Assembly (NCBI GenBank): GCA_016699855.1
Contig: CP064988.1
Coordinates: 2,632,501-2,696,500 of the forward strand
Reading direction: 5' to 3'
DNA from: Rhodospirillales bacterium
GTDB taxonomy: Bacteria > Pseudomonadota > Alphaproteobacteria > Reyranellales > Reyranellaceae
DNA length: 64,000 nt
The notes under the pieces: generated by a model
What the model saw: the letters and a program-made list of their open reading frames with translations, nothing else
What the model was told of the DNA's origin: nothing
The model's database searches: none
Shown here: positions 44,491-55,442 of the stretch, in pieces
Position numbering within the stretch: the first letter of the stretch is position 1
How the letters are laid out: every line of letters begins with the position of its first letter
Program-made: the position numbers and the translations under genes

Positions 44491-45726
44491 TTAGAAGGTC
44501 AGAGCCGTACCGAACACGATGGCCCAGCTGTCGGCCTTCTCGGACTTCGACTGGCCGGAGCCCATGTACATCAGCGCGCCGCCGGTCAGCTTGATGCCCG
44601 GCGAGAGGGCGTAGTTGGCGCCCAGCTCGAAGTAGTCGAGCTTGTCCTTGCCCGCGGCGTTCTGCGCGCCGGCCACGCCGTTGCCGTCCTTGTTACGACC
44701 GCCCCACCAGCCGGCCGAGAGCTGCCACGGACCCGTCTCGTACATCAGCGAGGCCGTGTACCAGTTGGTCGCGTTGCTGCCGCGGAGGCCCTGGTTGTCG
44801 CGGCCGAGACCGCCGCCCAGCGTGAAGCCGGAGAAGCCGATCTGCGCGCCCGCCGCCCAGGTCTTGTAGCGGCCGAAGATCGACGGAGCCGCGGCACCGC
44901 CGGTGCCCGCCGCGCCGCGGTCGAAACCGGCCGTGGCGTACGCGCCGTACAGCGCCACCGACACGTCGCCGAACTTGTTCAGGTAGTTCGCCGAGACGTC
45001 GATGCCGTTGTGCCAGAGGTTCTGGTTACGCGGGCAGTTCGGGTGGTTGGCACCGCCCGCGCGCGAGTTGCAGCTCACGATCGCGCCGACGCCGAACGAC
45101 GGGGTGTAGCCGAGGCCGAACTGGAAGCCCGCGAAGCGCGGGGTGTAGTAGTTCAGCTTGTTGGCGTCGCCCGAGAAGCCGGCGTTCTGCGCCGCGCCGG
45201 TGCCGAGGATGTTGCCACCGCGGCCGGCGTTGTTCGCCGCCGCGAAGCCGGCGCCGAAGTGGTTGAAGTTGTGGTCGTTGAAACCCCAACCCAGCAGCGC
45301 CGACGGCGACGAGTACTGCATGTTGTACGACACCGAGTCGTTGCCGCCGAACTCGATGCGGCCCCAGTCGCCGAACGCGAAGATGTACTCGTGGTCCAGC
45401 TGATCGGCGGTGCCGGTCGGGTTCGCGGCGCTGACGCCCGGGTTCTGCGACCAGCCCTCGAGCTCGACACGGATGCCGATCGAGGTGCCGTTGTCGAGCT
45501 TCGTGGTGCCGGTGAACCAGATTTCGCCCTCGTACCGGAAGTTCTCCGGACGATAGCTCTGGCCGGTGGTGCCGCCGACGACATCGCGATCGACGTGGCC
45601 GACCGTGATCATCGACTGCATGTAGCCACGCAGTTCGAGCTTGATGGGGTCGGCCGCGAACGCCGACGGCGCGGCCATCAGCCCACCGGCGACCAGCGCG
45701 GTCGTTCCGAGTAGTGCTTTTTTCAT
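44491..45726 (-). CDS. Outer-membrane porin
   Basis: This 411-residue protein has a signal peptide (MKKALLGTTALVAGGLMA ... AFAAD, cleavage near residue 24) and the alternating aromatic-glycine beta-strand pattern of a 16-stranded trimeric porin, ending in the C-terminal phenylalanine (FGTALTF) needed for outer-membrane assembly. FGDWGRIEFGGNDS is typical of Gram-negative porins (porin_4-like). It is probably a general diffusion pore. It carries a long leader of about 117 nt from the promoter at 45850-45879 and a strong terminator. Confidence 0.9.
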   Translation of the reverse strand: MKKALLGTTALVAGGLMAAPSAFAADPIKLELRGYMQSMITVGHVDRDVVGGTTGQSYRPENFRYEGEIWFTGTTKLDNGTSIGIRVELEGWSQNPGVSAANPTGTADQLDHEYIFAFGDWGRIEFGGNDSVSYNMQYSSPSALLGWGFNDHNFNHFGAGFAAANNAGRGGNILGTGAAQNAGFSGDANKLNYYTPRFAGFQFGLGYTPSFGVGAIVSCNSRAGGANHPNCPRNQNLWHNGIDVSANYLNKFGDVSVALYGAYATAGFDRGAAGTGGAAAPSIFGRYKTWAAGAQIGFSGFTLGGGLGRDNQGLRGSNATNWYTASLMYETGPWQLSAGWWGGRNKDGNGVAGAQNAAGKDKLDYFELGANYALSPGIKLTGGALMYMGSGQSKSEKADSWAIVFGTALTF

Positions 45727-45849
45727 GTTCTCCCTCTCTCGTGGGTCTGTCTAACGCTACGCCTCTATCGAGACCGTCACTGGCCGGTTTTCGAGGGTTT
45801 AGCCTAAACCGGCCTATAACCGCCCCCGCCACGAACGGACGACAATGCC

Positions 45850-45879
45850 ATTAACCACCGTGTCGCGGTGGGGGTCAAG
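45850..45879 (-). promoter_or_regulatory. Putative porin promoter with inverted repeat in the spacer
   Basis: On the minus strand CTTGAC (45874-45879) is followed after 18 bases by GTTAAT (45850-45855). The spacer contains CCACCG-N5-CGGTGG (45855-45871), a 6-bp-arm inverted repeat placed exactly where a repressor or a MerR-type regulator would bind. Confidence 0.45.
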
Positions 45880-46232
45880 AAACCAAAGGCGTCCGGCGCA
45901 ATTCTGTCGCCAAGTGTGGCAATGAAGACACAGCCGCTAACCGCCCGTAAACGCTTATGGTCTTCGCCGCGGCAGCGAAGCGGAAATGAAGGAAAACTCA
46001 CTTGTCCGGCGGATGGTTACGTCATGTAGATGTAGCGGGTCGAGTGGCGATCCGGACACCAATTATATGATGTTTCGCAGGTCGGACTCATCGACCGCCG
46101 GCCGCTTCAATCGCGCAATAACATTTTACATGTGTGAAACCTACGGCTGGCGTGCGGCGCTTCCGTTCCGCCGCGTTTCGCATCCCGGCGCTGTCGGGGC
46201 CGGGCAAGGTTGCCCGCGCCCCTCAGCCGTCA

Positions 46233-46262
46233 CTTGTGGTACGTTCCGGTCTCCCCCTATAA
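46233..46262 (+). promoter_or_regulatory. Putative promoter of the DUF3576 lipoprotein gene
   Basis: CTTGTG (46233-46238) and CTATAA (46257-46262) are 18 bases apart, a good alphaproteobacterial sigma-70 match. The start of transcription would be about 88 bases before the ATG at 46357. Confidence 0.5.
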
Positions 46263-46356
46263 GGCGCAGCGGCGCCGCGTGGACCGGCGCGGACGACCGC
46301 ATCGGCCGGCGACCTCTGATAGGGAGGGGCGCGGTCCGCCCGGGAGCGAGAAAGCG

Positions 46357-46914
46357 ATGATCCGAATGGACGGAACGGCATTGCGCGCCAGCGCGTTTCT
46401 GATCGCCGCCACCGTGGCCGTCGCGGCCTGCGGCCAGAACCAGGGCGCGGACATCGGCACGGTCGACCGCCGGAACAGCGACATCCAGCGCGGCATCGCC
46501 GGGCGCACGCAGCAATCCGGCGGCAGCGTTTTCGGCCCCGGCGGCATCTTCGGCAGCAAGGACGAGAAGCGGAAGGGCATCGACGAGCCCGGCGTCGCGG
46601 TCAACGCCTATCTGTGGCGCGCCTCGCTCGACACGCTTTCGTTCATGCCGCTGGCGTCGGCCGATCCGTTCGGCGGCACCATCATCACCGACTGGTATTC
46701 GCCGCCCGAGACGCCGAACGAGCGCGTCAAGGTGCAGGTGACGATCCTCGATCGCGAGTTGCGCGCCGACGGCGTGCGCGCGGCGGTGTTCCGGCAGACG
46801 CTGGCCGGCCGCGGCTGGATCGACGCCGTCGTGGAGCCACGCACCGGCTTCGAGCTCGAGAACCAGATCCTCACGCGGGCGCGCCAGCTGCGTATCTCGC
46901 AGGGCGGCGGCTGA
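46357..46914 (+). CDS. DUF3576 domain lipoprotein
   Basis: This 185-residue product has a lipoprotein signal with lipobox VAAC (Cys near residue 24). The mature part begins with a flexible stretch and contains VNAYLWRASLDTLSFMPLASADPFGGTIITDWY split across two blocks, the mark of the DUF3576 family. The family sits upstream of leuS in many Alphaproteobacteria and is probably an envelope protein of unknown role. The ATG at 46357 has a GGGAGCGAG site. Here an ompA-type gene lies between it and leuS. Confidence 0.85.
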   Translation: MIRMDGTALRASAFLIAATVAVAACGQNQGADIGTVDRRNSDIQRGIAGRTQQSGGSVFGPGGIFGSKDEKRKGIDEPGVAVNAYLWRASLDTLSFMPLASADPFGGTIITDWYSPPETPNERVKVQVTILDRELRADGVRAAVFRQTLAGRGWIDAVVEPRTGFELENQILTRARQLRISQGGG

Positions 46915-46966
46915 GGGCCGGCGCCGACCGGATGCCCCGAGCCGGCGCGACCCGCTGGCGCGAATC

Positions 46967-46994
46967 AAAAGAGCCGCCCCGAGGGGCGGCTCTT
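46967..46994 (-). terminator. Terminator between convergent DUF3576 and ompA genes
   Basis: The stem GAGCCGCCCC / GGGGCGGCTC (46971-46980 / 46983-46992) has TTTT on the minus-strand side (46970-46967) and CTTCGATTT on the plus side, so it can serve both convergent genes. Confidence 0.75.
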
Positions 46995-47029
46995 CGATTT
47001 CGAAGTCGCCGGCGGAAGCCGGCGCGTCG

Positions 47030-48211
47030 TTAGTTCAGGACGATCTCGACCCGGCGGTTCTGCGGCTCGCGCACGCCGTCGGCGGTCTGCACCAGCGGCA
47101 TCGACTCGCCGCGGCCGACCACCGCGATCTGGTTCGCCGGGATGCCCTCGCGGACGAGCTGGTCCTTGACCGCGTTCGCCCGGCGCAGCGACAGCGCCAT
47201 GTTGTAGGCGTCGCCGCCCGACTTGTCGGCGTGACCCGTCACGTCGAGACGCGTGCTCTTGCCCGCCTTGGCGTCGGCCGCCGCCTGCTTGATCGTCGTC
47301 GCCGCCGTCGGCGTGATCAGCGCCCGGTCGAAGTCGAAGAACACGATGTAGCTCTTCTTGCCGGCCACCTTCGGCGGCTGGACCGGCGCCGGACCGGACG
47401 GCGGCGCGCCCCAGTTGTACGCCAGGCGCACGAACGGACCGTGGATCAACTCGCCGGCGCGACCCCGTGCGGTCCCCGTCGTGCCGTCGGAGGGCGTCAG
47501 GAAGTGGAGACCGTCGAACCACTCCGCCTTATAGCCGGCGGCGATGTGGAACAGCGGCGCGACCTCCCAGTCGACGCCGATCTTGCCGCCGACGCTCCAG
47601 AACATGCGGCTGTCGCTGCGGTTGATCGCGTAGTTCGTCGAGCTCTTCGCCTTGCCGTACAGGAACGCGGTGTCGACCGCGCCGAACAGGCTGATCGACT
47701 CGGCGATGCGCAGCGAGCCGTCCATGCCGAGGCGCGGCCCGACCGCCCAGGACTTCTGGCGCGCCGTGAACAGCGGCACGCCAACCTGGTCGGTGAACTC
47801 GGCCTTCCAGTTCTGATAGCGCACGCCGATCAAGGGACGCACGCCCCAGCCCGGGCCGGACATCGTGTAACCGGCCTCGAGATCGACGTTCCAGTACTTG
47901 CCGTCGGTGTTCCGCCACTGAAACGTGTCGCCCTCGGCCTTGCCCGCGCTCTGGTCAAGGTAGCGGCCGCCCAGCGCGATGTCCCACGGCGTGCCGTCGA
48001 AGCGGTAGCCGAGCTTGCCGTCGACGCCCCAGCCGTCGCCCGAATGCGCGACCGCGAAGCCCGGCGTCGAGATCTCCTTGTTGTTGGTCGTCGTCTTCAA
48101 CGAGTACATGCCGTCGATGTACCCGTAGAAACCGAACGTCTGAACCTGCGCCTGCGCGGAACCGGCGACCAGCGCGCCCATCGCTGCGCCCGCCATCAAC
48201 AGCTTCTTCAT
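47030..48211 (-). CDS. OmpA family outer-membrane protein
   Basis: This 393-residue protein has a signal peptide (ending at SAQAQ, about residue 21), an N-terminal eight-stranded beta-barrel (about 25-260), a Pro-rich hinge (SGPAPVQPPK) and a C-terminal peptidoglycan-binding OmpA domain (IVFFDFDRALITPTA; VTGHADKSGGDAYNMALSLRRA; VVGRGESMPLV). It anchors the outer membrane to the wall. The leader is about 120 nt. Confidence 0.92.
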   Translation of the reverse strand: MKKLLMAGAAMGALVAGSAQAQVQTFGFYGYIDGMYSLKTTTNNKEISTPGFAVAHSGDGWGVDGKLGYRFDGTPWDIALGGRYLDQSAGKAEGDTFQWRNTDGKYWNVDLEAGYTMSGPGWGVRPLIGVRYQNWKAEFTDQVGVPLFTARQKSWAVGPRLGMDGSLRIAESISLFGAVDTAFLYGKAKSSTNYAINRSDSRMFWSVGGKIGVDWEVAPLFHIAAGYKAEWFDGLHFLTPSDGTTGTARGRAGELIHGPFVRLAYNWGAPPSGPAPVQPPKVAGKKSYIVFFDFDRALITPTAATTIKQAAADAKAGKSTRLDVTGHADKSGGDAYNMALSLRRANAVKDQLVREGIPANQIAVVGRGESMPLVQTADGVREPQNRRVEIVLN

Positions 48212-48340
48212 GTCAACTCTCCCTCGAACGACGACCGGACGCGCCCCAACGCGACCGGCACATGACCTCGCCTGTGAAAATACCGGGGCGCGAGGCGACC
48301 GGCCATTGGAATCACGGCGAAAATTATGAGCGGACGCCTA

Positions 48341-48370
48341 ATTTAGCGCAGTGTTGCAGTCTTGCCACAA
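48341..48370 (-). promoter_or_regulatory. Putative ompA promoter
   Basis: On the minus strand TTGTGG (48365-48370) and CTAAAT (48341-48346) are 18 bases apart. This would start transcription near 48334, about 120 bases before the ATG at 48211. Confidence 0.45.
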
Positions 48371-48629
48371 TTGATGTCCGCGGTTGTCGGCCCGAACGGA
48401 AGGCGCAGCCCCGAGGAGGGCCGCCGGTCCATCCGATGTCAGGATTTGGTCAGTTTTCGACGGCCTCGACCCGGCGGTCCCGCGAGTCGGACACGCCGTG
48501 ACATCGGATGGCGATGCGGCTTGACGCAGGACGGAACGCGGGGCATGCCCCGCGCTTCGGCTTTTTCGTTCCGGATCGCCGTCAGCGGCAGCGCGCGCGG
48601 CGAAATCCGGGCCTTCGGGAGTGGGAATC
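48371..48629 (+). promoter_or_regulatory. leuS leader with long-range inverted repeat and terminator-like hairpin
   Basis: The segment between the ompA promoter and leuS has no gene. It contains a perfect 13-bp inverted repeat, CCATCCGATGTCA at 48429-48441 and TGACATCGGATGG at 48499-48511, enclosing 57 bases that can fold further. An 18-bp perfect palindrome CGCGGGGCATGCCCCGCG follows at 48537-48554, then TTTTT at 48562-48566. Stem, hairpin and T run upstream of an aminoacyl-tRNA synthetase suggest an attenuator, or a free small RNA ending at 48566. Confidence 0.45.
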
Positions 48630-51242
<2,613 letters not shown>

Positions 51243-51402
51243 GCCGCCCGGCCTACAGACACACGAAGTTAATGTTCAACATCAACACTATATCGTAACC
51301 TGACGACAGTCTGACGGAATCTTTGATTTTTTGGCGATCTCATGTAGGATTGTCGGATCGGGCAATTTGAGCCCGCCGACGAATAGTCCACGTGGATTTC
51401 CA

Positions 51403-52773
51403 ATGACCGTCTTCACGTACGGATCCGGGTCGGCCACGACCGCGAGCTTCACCGTCGATGTCACGCGCTACGACGAGTCCGGCGCCGCCACCGCGGACAC
51501 CGTCGCCGGGCGCACCTTCACGAGCCTGTCCGGGCGACTGGGCAACGGCAACAGCACGACGGCCGACACGCTGGTGATGTCCGGCGGCGACGACCTGTTC
51601 GCATGGGACGACTACACGACCAGCGCCCCCGGCGGCGCGCTCAACGGAAACGGCGAGTACTACGCGTTCCAGAACAGTTCGCGCACCCGCGCGGTCGAGA
51701 CGATCCTCGCCGGCAATGGCAACGATCTCGTCAACCTGACCTACGAGGCGTCCGGCCAGACCTACTGGCAATGGGATTCCGCCAATGGCGGCGTCAACGC
51801 CAGCATGTACGTCGATGGCGGCGCCGGCGACGACATCATCTGGGGCCACAATCCGGGAGAGCGGCTGTTCGGCGGCGCGGGCGACGACTGGATCGACGGC
51901 GGCACGGGCAACGACAGCCTCTACGGCGGCGACGACGACGACTCGCTGGTCGGCGGTGGCGGCAACGACACGCTGTCGGGCGACGCCGGGGCCGACGTCC
52001 TGCGCGACACCGCCAACAACAACCTCTTTTATGGCGGCACCGGCGACGATTCGATGTATGGCGGCGCCGGAAACGACACGATGTACGGCGGCGCCGACGA
52101 CGATTTTCTGACAGTCACCGGCGGCGTGAACACCTTGTTCGGCGACGACGGCAACGATCTCATCATCGGCGGAACCGGCGTCGATTCCGCGTTTGGCGGC
52201 GTCGGCACGGACTACCTCTCGGGCGCCGGCGGCGCCGACTACCTCGACGGCGGCGACGACAGCGACGGAATCTGGGGCGGGGCCGCCGCCGACACGGTCT
52301 ACGGCGGCGCCGGGACGGACTACCTCTACGGCGGCGCCGGCGATGGCGACACGCTCCACGGCGGCGCCGACGCGGATTTCTACTATTTCTCGCGCGACGA
52401 CGGCCTCGGCGACGTGATCGTCGAGACCTCGGGAACTGGCGACACCATCGTGGCCTTCGGCAGCTTCGCGACGTCGGGCGCCGACTGGTGGGTCGACGGC
52501 ACGGGCGTGACCGACGGCAATGGCGGCCTGCTCGGCGACGCGCTCGGAGGCGCCGGCGCCAACGTCTCCATCACCTACGGCGCCGGCAACACGTTCACCT
52601 TCAGCATCCTCGATTCGGTCGGCGGATCGACCGTGCTGGCGTCGATCTCCGGCGACGCCGATTTCGTGACGCGGATCGTCCTGTGGAACTCCGATAACGT
52701 GATACCCGGCCAAACGCAGGAGCTGTTCACCTGGGACGGATCTGCGTTCGTGTTCGCCGGCTACGAGGGCTGA
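51403..52773 (+). CDS. RTX-type calcium-binding repeat protein, probably type I secreted
   Basis: This 456-residue protein has no signal peptide. Residues about 140-330 carry more than a dozen nonapeptide repeats of the G-G-x-G-x-D-x-U-x kind (GGAGDDWIDGG; GGTGNDSLYGG; GGAGNDTMYGG), which bind calcium as a beta-roll; a C-terminal domain without repeats follows and may hold the type I secretion signal. It lacks an identified enzyme domain. No hlyB/hlyD-like transporter genes are near. The ATG at 51403 is preceded by an AT-rich segment with TTGATTTTTTGG, probably the promoter region. It breaks the usual leuS-lptE order. Confidence 0.88.
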   Translation: MTVFTYGSGSATTASFTVDVTRYDESGAATADTVAGRTFTSLSGRLGNGNSTTADTLVMSGGDDLFAWDDYTTSAPGGALNGNGEYYAFQNSSRTRAVETILAGNGNDLVNLTYEASGQTYWQWDSANGGVNASMYVDGGAGDDIIWGHNPGERLFGGAGDDWIDGGTGNDSLYGGDDDDSLVGGGGNDTLSGDAGADVLRDTANNNLFYGGTGDDSMYGGAGNDTMYGGADDDFLTVTGGVNTLFGDDGNDLIIGGTGVDSAFGGVGTDYLSGAGGADYLDGGDDSDGIWGGAAADTVYGGAGTDYLYGGAGDGDTLHGGADADFYYFSRDDGLGDVIVETSGTGDTIVAFGSFATSGADWWVDGTGVTDGNGGLLGDALGGAGANVSITYGAGNTFTFSILDSVGGSTVLASISGDADFVTRIVLWNSDNVIPGQTQELFTWDGSAFVFAGYEG

Positions 52774-52801
52774 CCGCGAAGGGTATCCGCGTACGGATCG
52801 A

Positions 52802-52831
52802 TTGCCCGCCGCGCATCCCGGCGTGCTAGGT
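52802..52831 (+). promoter_or_regulatory. Putative promoter of lptE-holA
   Basis: TTGCCC (52802-52807) and CTAGGT (52826-52831) are 18 bases apart, upstream of the lptE GTG at 52888. A separate promoter here fits the RTX gene having been placed between leuS and lptE. Confidence 0.4.
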
Positions 52832-52887
52832 TCCGGCGGGCGGTCGCGTCGGCGGCGCGCCGGGCGACGGGGACGGGACGACGTTTC

Positions 52888-53472
52888 GTGCGGTCGAGCA
52901 AAGTTGATTCGGGCGATGCCACGCGCTCCAGCTACCGGCGCGTCGCGGCGCGTCTGGTGGCCGCCGGCGTCATGATGGCCGGGCTGGCGGCCTGCGGCTT
53001 CGAACCGCTCTATGGCGAGCGCGCCGGAACGCCTCCCGCCGGGCCGTACGCGCAGCCCGAGGGCGTGCGCGGCGATCTCGCCGGGACGCGCGTGGCGATG
53101 ATCCCGGACCGCCGCGGGCAGTATCTCCGGAACGCGCTCGTCGACCGCCTGAACCCGAACGGCGAGCCGGAGCGGCCGAGCTACTACCTGATGATCCGCC
53201 TGCACGAGGAGCAGGAGGCGGTGCTGGTCAAAAGCGACGAGACGTCGACCGCGACGAATCTGCGCCTGGTCGCCGATTTCGAGATCCGCGATCCGCAGGG
53301 CGCGGCGCTCACGACCGGCTACAGCCGCGCGATCACGCGGTTCAACACGGTGCAGTCGCAGTACGCCAACATCGAGGGCGAGCGCAACGCGCGCGAGCGC
53401 GCGTCGCGCGAGCTGGCCGAGGACATCCGCGCCAAGCTGGCGGTGTTCTACACCCGCCGCCGCGGCCTCTAG
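52888..53472 (+). CDS. lptE: LPS assembly lipoprotein LptE
   Basis: The GTG at 52888 gives 194 residues with a lipobox LAAC (Cys near residue 36) followed by GFEPLYG, the hallmark of alphaproteobacterial LptE. It forms the outer-membrane plug of LptD, which exports lipopolysaccharide. It lies 35 bases upstream of holA, the usual order. Confidence 0.93.
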   Translation: MRSSKVDSGDATRSSYRRVAARLVAAGVMMAGLAACGFEPLYGERAGTPPAGPYAQPEGVRGDLAGTRVAMIPDRRGQYLRNALVDRLNPNGEPERPSYYLMIRLHEEQEAVLVKSDETSTATNLRLVADFEIRDPQGAALTTGYSRAITRFNTVQSQYANIEGERNARERASRELAEDIRAKLAVFYTRRRGL

Positions 53473-53507
53473 CTGCGGCCCCGGCGGCGCGAGGGGGATA
53501 CCGACAC

Positions 53508-54581
53508 GTGGAGATCAAGGGCGGACAGGCACAGGCGTTCGTGGCCGGCTACGCCCGCAAGCCGGATCCGAAGCTGCGCGTCGCGCTGGTCTACGGCAAC
53601 GACGAGGGCCTGGTAGCGGAGCGCGCCCGGGCGCTGGCGCAGGCCGTCTGCCCCGACCTGAGCGACGCGTTCCAGGTCGTCGAGCTCGCCGGCGACCGCG
53701 TCGAGGACGATCCCGCCCGCCTGCTCGACGAGTTCCAGTCGATCTCGATGCTGGGCGGCCGCCGCGTCGTGCGCGTGCGTCCGGCCGGCGACGGGGTCGC
53801 CGATGCCGTCGCGGCGGTGCTCGAGGCGTCGGCCGGCGACGCGCTGGTCGTGGTCGAGGCCGGCAACCTGGCGAAGACCTCGACGTTGCGGCGGCTGGTC
53901 GAGGCCGCGCCCGCCGGGGCGGCGATCCCGTGTTTCGAGGACGCCGACGAGGCCATCGCCAAGCTGGTCGATTCCGCGCTCGCCGAGCTCGGCCTGCGGA
54001 TCGAGCCCGACGCGCGGGAGTACGTCGTCGACAATCTCGGCGGCGACAGGGGCGTCTCGCGCAGCGAGCTCGAGAAACTCGTCCTCTACAAGGGGATTCC
54101 GGTCGCCGGCGCGCCGGCCGACGCACGGCTGGTGACGCTTGACGACGCCATGTCCGTGATCGGCGACACCGCCGCGATCCGTCTCGACGACGCCGTCTAC
54201 GCCGCGTTCTCGGGCGATCCCGGCGCGCTCGACCGGTCGCTGGACCGCGTGCTCGGCGAGGGCGTGGCGCCGGTCGCGGCCGTCCGCGCGTTGCAGCGCC
54301 ACGCCGACATCCTGCATCGAATCACAGGGCTGGTCGAAGGCGGCGCGCGGGCGGACGACGCTGTCGCCCGGCTGCGGCCGCCGATCCACTACAGCCGCAA
54401 GACGCCGCTGCTGGCGCAGTTGCGGTTCTGGTCGCCGCGCTCGGCCGCCGCCGCGCTCGCCTTCATCATGGAGGCGGAGATCGACTGCAAGACGACGGGC
54501 ATGCCCGACGACGCGATCGCGCGCCGGGTCGCGATGCGCGTCGCCACCGGCGCCCGCGCGATGCGGGCGCGGGCGCGCTGA
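53508..54581 (+). CDS. holA: DNA polymerase III delta subunit
   Basis: The GTG at 53508 has a GAGGGGGA site and gives 357 residues. VALVYGNDEGLVAERA at the start and LDEFQSISMLGGRRVVRVR mark the clamp-loader delta subunit, with the domain III region near LRFWSPRSAAAALAFIMEAEIDCKTTG (two blocks). Delta opens the beta clamp. It ends the lptE-holA pair. Confidence 0.94.
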   Translation: MEIKGGQAQAFVAGYARKPDPKLRVALVYGNDEGLVAERARALAQAVCPDLSDAFQVVELAGDRVEDDPARLLDEFQSISMLGGRRVVRVRPAGDGVADAVAAVLEASAGDALVVVEAGNLAKTSTLRRLVEAAPAGAAIPCFEDADEAIAKLVDSALAELGLRIEPDAREYVVDNLGGDRGVSRSELEKLVLYKGIPVAGAPADARLVTLDDAMSVIGDTAAIRLDDAVYAAFSGDPGALDRSLDRVLGEGVAPVAAVRALQRHADILHRITGLVEGGARADDAVARLRPPIHYSRKTPLLAQLRFWSPRSAAAALAFIMEAEIDCKTTGMPDDAIARRVAMRVATGARAMRARAR

Positions 54582-54593
54582 CCCGCGCCGGCG

Positions 54594-55310
54594 TCAGCAG
54601 CCGAGCTTGGCGGCGAGGTCGGTGAAGCTGGCCGCCGGCACGTCGACGCAGGTCGCGTCGGCGGCGAGATCGGTCGTCTGGCCCGGCCCGTGCTCGGTCG
54701 GCCGCGGCACGAAGGCGGTCGACAGCCCCTGCGCCTTGGCGGCCTTCAGGTCGCCGTTGTGGGCCGCCACCATCATCACGCGGGCCGGCGCCAGGTCGAG
54801 CGAGCGGCAGGCCGCCAGGTAGGCCTCGGGCTGCGGCTTGTAGGCGCGCGCCGTCTCGGCGCCGAGCACGCAATCCCACGGCAGGCCGGCGCGTTTGGCC
54901 ATGTTCACGATCAGCGCGATGTTGCCGTTCGAGCACGGCGCGATGATGTGCTTGGTCTTCAGCCGCGTCAGGCCCGGTACCGCGTCGGGCCACGGATCGA
55001 GCCGGTGCCAGGCGCGGTTCATGTGGTCGATGTCGGCGTCGGACAGACCCTTGAGGCCGTAGCGCCCGACCAGGGTGACGAGGCTCTCGCGGTGCAGGAT
55101 GTCGAGCGCCGTCCAGCCGCGCCGGCCGCTGCGGCACTCCTCCATCGACGGCTGGTAGAGCTTGCGCCACGCGACCGCGAACGCGACCCAGTCGACCCCG
55201 TCGATGCCGCGGGTGCGCGCGAACGCCGCCAGATCGGCGCTGACGCTGCTGCGCCAGTCCACCACCGTGCCGAACACGTCGAAGATGCAGGCTTTGATGT
55301 CGAGGGCCAT
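54594..55310 (-). CDS. Haloacid dehalogenase, type II (HAD superfamily)
   Basis: This 238-residue protein has the nucleophile motif FDVFGTVVDWR (D11), the second-motif serine in IIAPCSNGN, the lysine in AYKPQPEAY and the acidic loop in VMMVAAHNGDLKAAKAQG. The pattern is that of L-2-haloacid dehalogenases, which replace halogen by hydroxyl; many such proteins act on other substrates. The ATG at 55310 fits the family N-terminus. No halo-acid uptake gene is near. Confidence 0.87.
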   Translation of the reverse strand: MALDIKACIFDVFGTVVDWRSSVSADLAAFARTRGIDGVDWVAFAVAWRKLYQPSMEECRSGRRGWTALDILHRESLVTLVGRYGLKGLSDADIDHMNRAWHRLDPWPDAVPGLTRLKTKHIIAPCSNGNIALIVNMAKRAGLPWDCVLGAETARAYKPQPEAYLAACRSLDLAPARVMMVAAHNGDLKAAKAQGLSTAFVPRPTEHGPGQTTDLAADATCVDVPAASFTDLAAKLGC

Positions 55311-55442
55311 GGAACGCTCCGCCGCGCCGGAAGGATGGGCCGGCATCGTAACGGGGCGCGGCCGCGCGGCAAGGCGCGGCCGGCGCGGGCCGGCCATGCC
55401 GGAAGCGCCCCGCCGTCGCGAGGGCCTTCGACCGGCGCCGGC

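Larger units (their letters stand above)
45727..46356. other. Long intergenic region between porin and DUF3576 lipoprotein genes
   Basis: No credible gene fits in these 630 bases. They hold the porin leader with a nested inverted repeat (GGTTTA-GCC-TAAACC at 45796-45810, inside CCGGTTT...AAACCGG), the porin promoter, AT-rich stretches near 46058-46070 and 46115-46140, and the promoter of the downstream lipoprotein. A 124-codon plus-strand frame at 45986 lacks coding character and a ribosome site. Confidence 0.5.

Noticed and set aside
45986..46360. 124-codon plus-strand open frame in the porin / DUF3576 gap
   Set aside because: No ribosome site, atypical composition, no domain pattern, and it covers the putative promoter at 46233-46262.
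51387..51396. TCCACGTGGA, a parS-like core upstream of the RTX gene
   Set aside because: Only the inner 10 bases match; the flanks are not TGT...ACA, so it is not a credible ParB site.
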